From Elusimicrobia bacterium RIFOXYA2_FULL_39_19 (GTDB lineage: Bacteria > Elusimicrobiota > Endomicrobiia > CG1-02-37-114 > XYA2-FULL-39-19), in assembly GCA_001800285.1 (NCBI GenBank), contig MGVC01000048.1, positions 1-52,742 of the forward strand: a stretch of DNA of 52,742 bases. The letters are read 5' to 3'. Made by a program: the position numbers and the translations under genes. The notes under the pieces were generated by a model. It did no database searches. It was not told the DNA's origin and was given only the letters and a program-made list of their open reading frames with translations. Every line of letters begins with the position of its first letter. The stretch's first letter is position 1. Shown here piece after piece: positions 18,474-26,900 of the stretch.

Positions 18474-19529
18474 ATGAAAGCACTCATACTTCTGGGTGGA
18501 TTTGGTACAAGATTAAGACCCTTTACCTGCCAGACACCTAAACCATTATTACCAATTCTTAATCAGCCGTTTATAACTTACCAGCTGAATTTGTTAAAAA
18601 AATACGGCATTAAGGAAGTAACATTTTGCCTTAGCTATAAAGCTGAACAATTTAATAAATTTGTAGGCACAGGCAAAAATTTTGGTTTGAAAGTAAATTA
18701 TGTATATGAAGACAAACCGCTCGGTACTGGAGGAGCCATAAAAAATGCAGAAAAATATTTCGATGAAACCACAATAATACTTAATGGCGATATTTTAACT
18801 GATATAAATATCAGCGAAATTATGAAATTTCATAATAATAAAAAAGCTGTTCTTACAATTAGCCTCATTCGTGTTAAAGACCCCACAATTTACGGACTTG
18901 TTGAAACAGACAAAAACCAACGAATTGAAAAGTTTCTTGAAAAACCTTCATGGGATGAAGTCACATGTAATACTATAAACGGCGGTATATATATCTTTGA
19001 ACCGGAGCTGCTAAGTTACATTCCGCCAAACATTAATTATTCTGTTGAACGCGGGCTTTTTCCAATGCTTCTTGAACAGAAAAAAAACGTTTATGGCTAC
19101 ATTTCAAATCCCTACTGGATTGATATAGGAACTGTAGAAAAATACAAACAAACACACTTTGATATACTCAACTGCAATGTTAATGTTCCGGTCCCTGGTA
19201 AAAAACTCAGGAACAATGTGTGGGTAAAAAACAAAGCTTCAATTGACAAAACCTCAACACTAACCGGCAAGATTGTTTTAGGTAAAAATACAAAAATAGA
19301 ACAATTTGTCCAATTGTCTGGGTGTGTATCAATCGGCTGCAATTGCATAATAAGAAAAGGCTCTCAAATCATAGATTCAATCATTCTCGACAACACAGTA
19401 ATCGAAGAAGGCGTCAAAATAGAAAACTCACTGATTGGAAATAATTGCAAAATTGAATCAAATTCTATAATAAATTCCGGTAATGCTTTGGGTGACAAAA
19501 CCCATCTTACGAAATTCTCAAACATATAA
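18474..19529 (+). CDS. NDP-sugar pyrophosphorylase (mannose-1-phosphate guanylyltransferase-like)
   Basis: The 351-residue protein has the nucleotidyltransferase signature LGGFGTRLRPFTCQTPKPLLPI at its N-terminus, GTGGAIKNA for substrate binding, LNGDIL for the catalytic metal site and YWIDIGTVEKY near the end of the domain. From about residue 240 it continues into a left-handed beta-helix of hexapeptide repeats. This two-domain form matches eukaryote-type and bacterial GDP-mannose pyrophosphorylases, but glucose-1-phosphate enzymes look similar. The cupin and phosphohexomutase next to it fit GDP-mannose formation. AGGGAG precedes the start. Confidence 0.88.
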   Translation: MKALILLGGFGTRLRPFTCQTPKPLLPILNQPFITYQLNLLKKYGIKEVTFCLSYKAEQFNKFVGTGKNFGLKVNYVYEDKPLGTGGAIKNAEKYFDETTIILNGDILTDINISEIMKFHNNKKAVLTISLIRVKDPTIYGLVETDKNQRIEKFLEKPSWDEVTCNTINGGIYIFEPELLSYIPPNINYSVERGLFPMLLEQKKNVYGYISNPYWIDIGTVEKYKQTHFDILNCNVNVPVPGKKLRNNVWVKNKASIDKTSTLTGKIVLGKNTKIEQFVQLSGCVSIGCNCIIRKGSQIIDSIILDNTVIEEGVKIENSLIGNNCKIESNSIINSGNALGDKTHLTKFSNI

Positions 19530-19543
19530 ACTTAGGAGGAAAT

Positions 19544-19873
19544 ATGAAAATAGTGAACAAGCCGTGGGGAAAAGAAATCTGGATTGCTTATACAAAGAAG
19601 TATCTCGGGAAACTCCTTATAATAAAGAAAGGCCACAGATTAAGCAGACAATACCATAGAATCAAAGACGAAACCCTTTACTGTGATACCGGCAAATTCA
19701 TAATGGAAATAGGCAGAAAAACAATTACCGTTAAACCCGGAGACTCTATAAGAGTAAAACCAAATACCATACACCGCATGTGGGCAAAATTTTCTGATGT
19801 CAGAATCATTGAAACCTCCACTTCTCATCCGAATGACAGAGTCCGTATAGAAGATGATTACAAAAGAAGATAA
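19544..19873 (+). CDS. Mannose-6-phosphate isomerase type II-like cupin
   Basis: This 109-residue, single-cupin protein starts with KPWGKEIW, then GHRLSRQYHRIKDETLY (the metal-binding His and Glu), KPGDSIRVKPNTIHRM, and an ETSTSHPNDRVRIEDDY tail. That tail is characteristic of the C-terminal domain of mannose-1-phosphate guanylyltransferase/mannose-6-phosphate isomerase fusions. Here it stands alone beside the nucleotidyltransferase. It may interconvert fructose-6-phosphate and mannose-6-phosphate. A strong AGGAGG site (19534-19539) sits four bases before the start. Confidence 0.88.
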   Translation: MKIVNKPWGKEIWIAYTKKYLGKLLIIKKGHRLSRQYHRIKDETLYCDTGKFIMEIGRKTITVKPGDSIRVKPNTIHRMWAKFSDVRIIETSTSHPNDRVRIEDDYKRR

Positions 19874-19896
19874 TATTTAAAGGATAACCTCATAAA

Positions 19897-21321
19897 ATGA
19901 GCATAAAATTCGGTACTGAAGGCTGGAGAGGGGTAATTTCAAGAGATTTTACTTTTGACAACGTTGCAAAAGTAACCCAATCTATAGCAGATTACTTAAA
20001 ATCTCTAAAAACCCAGTCTACAACCACAAAAAAAACAAAGGTTGTTATAGGATACGATAACCGTTTCCACTCTGAAAACTTTGCCAACTGTTGCGCGTCA
20101 GTGTTTAAACAGAACGCTTTTGACGTCATACTTTCCGACACTTCTGTAACTACTCCAAACTTATGCCTTACCACAAAGTCACATGAAGCCCAAATAGGCA
20201 TAATGATAACAGCCAGTCATAATCCGCCAAAATTTAACGGCCTTAAAGCTAAAGCACAATACGGCGGGCCTGTACCCGAATGGCTAAACAAAGAAATAGA
20301 AAAAAACATACCAAATAATTCAATAGCCTATAGTATTGACCCGGAAAACCTTAGTTTTTCTAACATTAAAGATGAATATATTGACTATATAAAAATGTCT
20401 GTTGACCTAAAGCTTATCAGTAAAGTCAAAAAAAACATTGTGTTTGATTGTATGCACGGCCCGGCTTACAGATACATTGATGCACTTTTGGGTTCCAATT
20501 CAAAAAACGTTATAAAAATCAGAGATTACCGTGATGTGACTTTCGGCGGGTTTAACCCTGAACCTATAGAAAAATACATGGAAATAACCAAAAAAACGGT
20601 AAAGAAAAATAAAGCAGCCATCGGAATTACAACCGATGGTGATGGTGACAGGGTAGGCATTGTTGCTGACGGCGGCTGGTATCTGCCTCCTCATACAGTA
20701 TTTCCTTTATTGCTTTATTACCAGGTAAAATATAAAAATCAGTTCCCAAAACTAGTGCAAACCCTTTCTTTAGGTTATCTTTCAGAAAGAATTGCCAGAA
20801 AATACAATCTTAGTTTTGAAGAAACCCCAGTAGGATTCAAATACATTACAGAAAAAATCCTAAAAGAGGAAAACATTTTTGGCGGAGAAGAATCCTGTGG
20901 GTATGCACTCCCTAACGGGTTACCTGATAGAGACGGCATTCTCTCCGGGCTTACAATCCTTGAAATGCTGGCAATGTCAGGAAAAAAATTGTCAGTATTA
21001 GTCAATGAAATGTACAAAGAATTTGGAAAATCATCATTTTCCAGAGTTGACTTTGCATTACCTGAAGTCATTTATAACAAAGATGACTTTGTAAATCAAA
21101 TAAAGGGCTTTATTTCTGAAAAAATAAATGGTAAAATGGTCAAACAAGTAAAAACATTTGACGGCATAAAAATAGTTCTTAACGACGATTCATGGCTTTT
21201 GCTAAGGCCTTCCGGTACCGAACCTCTGTTGAGGGTTTATTCAGAAACACAAAATGAGGCAGATAACCGCAAGCTTATCAATTATGGAAAAAAAATAGTG
21301 TCAAACTACTTTAAAAAATAG
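19897..21321 (+). CDS. Phosphoglucomutase/phosphomannomutase family protein
   Basis: The 474-residue alpha-D-phosphohexomutase shows all four active-site motifs in order: the phosphoserine loop TASHNPPKFNG (about 105-115), the metal loop TDGDGDRVG (about 246-254), the sugar loop GEESCGYA (about 330-337) and the phosphate loop RPSGTEP (about 437-443). It converts hexose-6-phosphate to hexose-1-phosphate. In this cluster it most likely supplies mannose-1-phosphate (or glucose-1-phosphate) to the nucleotidyltransferase two genes upstream. The family often accepts both sugars. It ends 21 bases before metK. Confidence 0.93.
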   Translation: MSIKFGTEGWRGVISRDFTFDNVAKVTQSIADYLKSLKTQSTTTKKTKVVIGYDNRFHSENFANCCASVFKQNAFDVILSDTSVTTPNLCLTTKSHEAQIGIMITASHNPPKFNGLKAKAQYGGPVPEWLNKEIEKNIPNNSIAYSIDPENLSFSNIKDEYIDYIKMSVDLKLISKVKKNIVFDCMHGPAYRYIDALLGSNSKNVIKIRDYRDVTFGGFNPEPIEKYMEITKKTVKKNKAAIGITTDGDGDRVGIVADGGWYLPPHTVFPLLLYYQVKYKNQFPKLVQTLSLGYLSERIARKYNLSFEETPVGFKYITEKILKEENIFGGEESCGYALPNGLPDRDGILSGLTILEMLAMSGKKLSVLVNEMYKEFGKSSFSRVDFALPEVIYNKDDFVNQIKGFISEKINGKMVKQVKTFDGIKIVLNDDSWLLLRPSGTEPLLRVYSETQNEADNRKLINYGKKIVSNYFKK

Positions 21322-21342
21322 CCGCAAGAAAGGAGAAAAAAG

Positions 21343-22512
21343 ATGAGCTTTATTAGAAAAGATTTCTTTTTCACATCAGAATCAGTAGGAGCAGGACATC
21401 CGGACAAGGTTTGCGACAAGATTTCGGACGGGATACTTGACGAGGTGCTCAGGCAGGACCCAAGAGGAAGAGTAGCATGCGAAACATTTGTAACCCTTGG
21501 ATTAGTTATTGTGGGTGGGGAAATAACCACAAAAGCTTATGTTGATGTACAAGGCTTAGTTAAAAAAACAATAAAAGCTATTGGTTATACTGATCCTAAA
21601 TACGGCTTTGATTATAAAACCTGCGGAATACTCAATGGTATTCATGCTCAATCTCCAGACATTTCAATGGGTGTTGATACAGGCGGAGCTGGAGACCAGG
21701 GAATAATGATAGGTTATGCCAACAATGAAACAAAAGAACTTATGCCTATGCCAATCACTTTAGCGCATAAATTAATTGAAAGAGTTGACCTTATGAGAAC
21801 TTCGGGTCAGCTTCCTTATTTAGGGCCTGACTGCAAATCACAGGTTACTGTAGAATATGTAAAAGGAAAACCCGCAAGAGTAGATGCAGTTGTAGTTGCC
21901 TGCCAGCACACAGAAGAAGTGCTTGATAAATCAGGTAAATACATGGCAGAATCAGCAAAAAAACAAATGCTCAAAGAAATAATTAACCCGATAATCGGCA
22001 AACTTGCAGATTCAAAAACAAAATATTTTATTAATGCAACCGGCAAATTTGTTATCGGCGGGCCGGCTTCAGACACGGGTATGACCGGTAGAAAAATCAT
22101 CGTAGATACCTACGGCGGCTGGGCACAGCATGGTGGCGGCGCATTTTCAGGCAAAGACCCCACAAAAGTTGACAGATCTGCCACCTATATGGCAAGACAT
22201 ATTGCTAAAAACATAGTTGCAGCCAATCTTGCTGATGAATGCACAGTTGAGCTTTCCTATTGTATCGGAGTAGCTGATCCGGTATCAATCATGGTTGACA
22301 CACACAATACAGGGGAAATTAGTGACGAAAGATTGGAAAAAATTGTCAGAGATGTGTTTCCATTAACACCAAGAGGTATTATTGATTACCTCAAACTGCT
22401 GAGGCCAATATACGGTAAAACAGCGGCAGGCGGCCATTTCGGCAGAAAAGATGCTGATTTCTTATGGGAAAAAACAAACAAAGCTGATGAATTAAAAAGA
22501 GCAACAAGATAA
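21343..22512 (+). CDS. metK: S-adenosylmethionine synthetase
   Basis: MetK makes SAM from methionine and ATP. The 389-residue protein has [12 protein letters not shown] (11-22, including the catalytic His19 and metal-binding Asp21), [12 protein letters not shown] (about 116-127) and [16 protein letters not shown] (about 264-279), the diagnostic ATP/phosphate loops. An AAGGAG site lies a few bases before the ATG. It is followed at once by ahcY, so the pair makes SAM and clears its product SAH. The methyltransferase at 6910 is one local SAM user. No SAM riboswitch is seen in the 21-base gap before it. Confidence 0.97.
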   Translation: MSFIRKDFFFTSESVGAGHPDKVCDKISDGILDEVLRQDPRGRVACETFVTLGLVIVGGEITTKAYVDVQGLVKKTIKAIGYTDPKYGFDYKTCGILNGIHAQSPDISMGVDTGGAGDQGIMIGYANNETKELMPMPITLAHKLIERVDLMRTSGQLPYLGPDCKSQVTVEYVKGKPARVDAVVVACQHTEEVLDKSGKYMAESAKKQMLKEIINPIIGKLADSKTKYFINATGKFVIGGPASDTGMTGRKIIVDTYGGWAQHGGGAFSGKDPTKVDRSATYMARHIAKNIVAANLADECTVELSYCIGVADPVSIMVDTHNTGEISDERLEKIVRDVFPLTPRGIIDYLKLLRPIYGKTAAGGHFGRKDADFLWEKTNKADELKRATR

Positions 22513-22540
22513 ATCTAAATCATTAACCAATGGAGTAACC

Positions 22541-23797
22541 ATGAAACATCACGTAAAAAACATGAATCTTGCCAATGACGGCAAGAACCGCATAGAATGG
22601 GCAGCAAAAGAAATGCCTGTTTTAGACCTCATCAAGAAAAGATTCAACAAAGAAAAACCGCTTAAAAACTACCGGTTAGGCTGCTGTCTGCATGTTACCA
22701 CAGAAACCGCCAACCTTGCTATTGCGTTAAAGGAAGGCGGAGCCAAAGTAGTACTTTGCGCATCAAACCCCTTATCCACACAAGATGACGTAGCTGCAGC
22801 ACTGGTTAAACACTATGGCATACCGGTTTTCGCTATCAAAGGCGAAGATAACAAAACTTATTACAGCCATATTAAGGCTGTCCTTGAATCAAAACCGCAA
22901 ATAACCATGGATGACGGCGCAGACCTTGTAACAATGCTGCATACCACATTTAAACAGCTCCTTCCTAATATAGTAGCTGGTACAGAAGAAACAACAACCG
23001 GTGTTATCAGGCTAAAAGCTATGGCAAAAGACGGTGTATTAAAATACCCGGTTATTGCTATTAATGATGCTTTAACCAAACACTTCTTTGATAACAGGTA
23101 TGGCACAGGACAGTCAACAATTGACGGCATACTCAGAGCCACCAATGTTCTGCTTGCAGGAAAAAACTTTGTAGTATTAGGTTACGGCTGGTGCGGGCGC
23201 GGACTTGCCATGAGAGCAAACGGTATGGGCGCAAATGTAATAATAACCGAAATAGACCCCATTAAAGCCATTGAAGCAAAAATGGACGGCTATCAGGTTA
23301 TGCCTATGAGCGAAGCTGCAAAAATAGGGGATATCTTTGTAACCTTAACAGGTGATATTTCCGTTGTAAGAAAAGAGCATTTCACCCAGATGAAAGACAA
23401 TGCCATAGTAGCCAATTCAGGCCACTTCAATGTAGAAATTGATATAGTTGACCTGAAAGCTATGAGCAAAAAGATAAGAAAAGTCAGAGAATTTGTGGAT
23501 GAATACACCCTTAGCAGCGGTAAAAAAATCTGCATCCTTGGCGAAGGCCGTTTAATTAACCTTGCCTCAGCTGAAGGCCACCCGGCAAGCGTTATGGATA
23601 TGTCTTTTGCAAACCAGACCCTTTCCGTAGAATACCTTATAGATAACTATAAAGCGCTTGAAAACAATGTCTATTCAGTTCCAAAACTCATTGATGAAAA
23701 AATTGCAGAACTTAAGCTCAATTCAATGGGTGTAAAAATAGACAAACTTACAGAAAAACAGAAAAAGTATTTAGATTCCTGGTCAGAAGGAACTTAA
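22541..23797 (+). CDS. ahcY: Adenosylhomocysteinase
   Basis: AhcY hydrolyses S-adenosylhomocysteine to adenosine and homocysteine with bound NAD. The 418-residue protein contains [19 protein letters not shown] at the start, [11 protein letters not shown] (about 123-133), an [19 protein letters not shown] stretch (substrate closure region) and the NAD-binding [10 protein letters not shown] near 213-222. It is the shorter form without the ~40-residue insert of many bacterial and eukaryotic enzymes, and it ends in the usual lysine/tyrosine tail (KQKKYLDSW). A GGAG precedes the ATG, and an intrinsic terminator follows the stop. Confidence 0.97.
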   Translation: MKHHVKNMNLANDGKNRIEWAAKEMPVLDLIKKRFNKEKPLKNYRLGCCLHVTTETANLAIALKEGGAKVVLCASNPLSTQDDVAAALVKHYGIPVFAIKGEDNKTYYSHIKAVLESKPQITMDDGADLVTMLHTTFKQLLPNIVAGTEETTTGVIRLKAMAKDGVLKYPVIAINDALTKHFFDNRYGTGQSTIDGILRATNVLLAGKNFVVLGYGWCGRGLAMRANGMGANVIITEIDPIKAIEAKMDGYQVMPMSEAAKIGDIFVTLTGDISVVRKEHFTQMKDNAIVANSGHFNVEIDIVDLKAMSKKIRKVREFVDEYTLSSGKKICILGEGRLINLASAEGHPASVMDMSFANQTLSVEYLIDNYKALENNVYSVPKLIDEKIAELKLNSMGVKIDKLTEKQKKYLDSWSEGT

Positions 23798-23808
23798 TAA
23801 AAACATAA

Positions 23809-23851
23809 ACACTAAAGCGCCTGGATAAAACAGGCGCTTTAGTGTAATTTT
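23809..23851 (+). terminator. Intrinsic terminator after ahcY
   Basis: A perfect 15-bp stem (23809-23823 with 23831-23845) encloses the loop GATAAAA and is followed by AATTTT. The stem is GC-rich at its top (AGCGCCTG). It should end transcription of metK-ahcY and insulate the secreted-protein unit, whose promoter begins 12 bases further on. Confidence 0.88.
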
Positions 23852-23862
23852 GCCCAAACAAA

Positions 23863-23891
23863 TTGACATTTTGACAGTTATTTTGTAAACT
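23863..23891 (+). promoter_or_regulatory. Promoter of the secreted-protein/PorV unit
   Basis: TTGACA (23863-23868) and TAAACT (23886-23891) are 17 bases apart. A second TTGACA (23871-23876) follows the first but has no -10 at the right distance. Transcription should start near 23898, only about three bases before the ATG at 23901, so the message may be leaderless or nearly so. No Shine-Dalgarno sequence is present. Confidence 0.65.
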
Positions 23892-23900
23892 TACCATTAG

Positions 23901-26900
23901 ATGAAAATTAAAAAATTACTCATCCTCCTAATCATCTTCCCTTTAATATCTCTAATCTTTGCTTCCAAAGCTTTTTCATCCGTTCAGACATCTACAGCTA
24001 TAGTATCAGGCCTTTGGAATTCTACTCACACATGGGTTGAAGGCAGAATACCTACTGTTGCAGATGGTGTAACAGTAACCGATGGTTTTACCTTGTATGT
24101 AGATACAATTGCTCCCTGCAGAGCTCTAGAGGTAAGATTATCTCAATTTTCAAATCTCGTCTTTTTACCTGATGGTATCACTGGCAGTTCGCTTACTATC
24201 TCAGGAGACCTGGTTCTTGATAGAGGCTCTGATGTTACCATGGATTCAAATAATAACAATGATTATTTTTATTTGAATGTAGGCGGGAACGTTGCATTAC
24301 AAAACGGAAACAGTTTTCTAATAACTGCAGATAAAACAAATTCTAATTTCAATGTAACCGCAACAGACATAATCCTTACAATTTCTGATTATTCTTCTTC
24401 GCTTTTCACAAGCACTATTTCTGCTACATCAAATATAAATATCTATGCAAGAAAAATCACTATTGATCCAGAATGTTCTTTTGAAGCTTATGCAAACTCA
24501 CCAAGTGCAAATTATACGATAACCGTTTGGGATGAAGTCTCTGTTGCATTGTCAGGATGTTTTTCATATGTCATAAATTCTGGAGCTGGCACAATATCTC
24601 TAAACTCCATTTCAAACGAAGGTACATTTACAGTAAGAACAGTACCAATAGCAACCACATCAATAATTAACATTGGAAACACTCTCAATGAAGGATATAT
24701 GAGTTTTATTGGCCCTGATCCAAACCCGGCAAATATATCCAAGCCAGACCCGGCATCAACCACAAGAAGGCTTAAGCTTGTGGGCAATTACAATAATTCT
24801 TATTTAGTTACCTCAAAAACTGCAGTAGAAACAAACGTAGGATTAACTCTTGAAAACGTTGAAGCAACAAATATTGGGACATTTGACTACATATTGCCTG
24901 ATGGAAATGAAGCTTATGGCATCTGTATTATCGGTTTATCAGCAACTATTGAAGGTAACAAATCAGATCGATTTAGAATTTACAACTGTGACATTAATAA
25001 CTCTGCAGATACAGGGCTTTTTTTCAGAAATATAACAAGAGCCAATAATGCATGGTATACTCAAGGTATATCTTCTTCAATAATAAGAGATAATTGGCGA
25101 AATGGTGTTTGGTTAAAAAATGTTACCAAATGTGACATGAGAAATTGTATCGTATATAACAATTCTGGATCAAATATTGGTTATGGCGTAATTTTAACAA
25201 ATGAATCTAATCAAAACAATTTATCTGATAATGATATATATGGAAACAAAATTATTGGCTTATATTTAAATAACTCTGACAAGAATTTAATCTACAACAA
25301 CAAAGTACATGACCAAACTCCCGGTAATGGACAGGAAGGCATCTATTTGTATCAATCACAGAAAAATGTATTAGTGTACAATAGTTGCTATAGCAATCCC
25401 GTCCATGGAATTGCTTTAGAATATGACTCTATAAATAATTACTTAGCCGCAAATAAATGCTCTAAAAACTCAGAAGGCGGATTCAGAATAAGATATAATG
25501 CAGATGGGAACATATTTTTAACAAATATTAGTTCTGAAAACACAAGAGCCGGATTTACTTCTCATTCGTCCAAAGACACTCTTTGCGTAGAAGATATTTT
25601 AAAAAACAATGGTATAGGAGATGTTTATATCGAAGGTGAAGAAAATATTGGCTATCTTTCACAAATATGGATGAAAGGTTGTTTATTTCAAAGCACTGTT
25701 ACTTTCACAAATACTCCTGAAAAGCAAGAATTTACAAAATCTAACTCCTGGGTAATAAGCCAAAAACACAATGGAACTAACGGTATTACTGATGTTTGGG
25801 GCCAGTTCTCTATGCCTCAAACGGCCCATAATTGGCATACCCCTGCTCTTTTGTCGTACAACTACTACAATTCGTTGTATAGCGGCAAATCACACGGATG
25901 GAATACCACCTCAAATGTCCAGTATGATACCCCAATGTTAAGATATGATGATGGAGGTGAAGATGGACCGGGAATGCCTGTTGACGGAACAAATGATATA
26001 ACTTCAGTAACCACAAGCTCAACCACAAAAACAGAATTATGGATTGTTACTTATAATTCATCACAAAATAGATGGACTGTCTGGGGGTCAAGCTCAGGAC
26101 TACAAACAAGAGGCGGGCCTGAAGGAACAGGACTGTTAAGGCCAGATGCTGACTATAGCAGTGACAATGGGGAAGTCCGTTTTAGGATTACCCATCATAC
26201 CACACCAATATCTCCGGGTGAACAATATGTCTTTATAACTATTGCAGATTCAAAAGATCAAAACACACAAAAAAAACTTGAATTATGTGATTTTTCCGAT
26301 CCTAATTATATAGGCTCAACTTTTACAAATAATACCGGCGCCACCATTGATTTTGTGGGAACATCTACTGCGCCTACTATAGTAACCCGAAAACTTGCCC
26401 AGGACATTCCTGATACAAACTTTTATTACAACTTAAATCTTGGCGGTATAATAAACCAGATAAAATATACTAATTTTTCTTATCTTGATGGCAGAGGGCT
26501 TTTACTAAACGCAAAACCGCTTGTAAACACAGAAAACATCCGCATTGAAAGCCTGCAGACAGGAACCACCTATTCAACATACATTTCAGCTGTTGGTATT
26601 ATAGACCATTACATTGATTCTCTTTACATAGAAACAACAACCGTAACAGGCGTTTATGGCGTACGCGCTGATAACTCTTCCATATATATAAGAGATTATG
26701 TACGCCCATTTTTATCGGATAAAGTTACAGGAACAGGCGCTGTTTACTGGGACCCGACGTTAGTTTATACCGGCCAGACAGGTTTTTTAGCAGACGGTGT
26801 TGAACCCAACTATGGTTCTCAAACCACAGCCAGGGAATTTCAGGTAAAATATTTTGATAGAGGTTTAACAACTGGCGGAAATGCCCCAACCACAGTTCAG

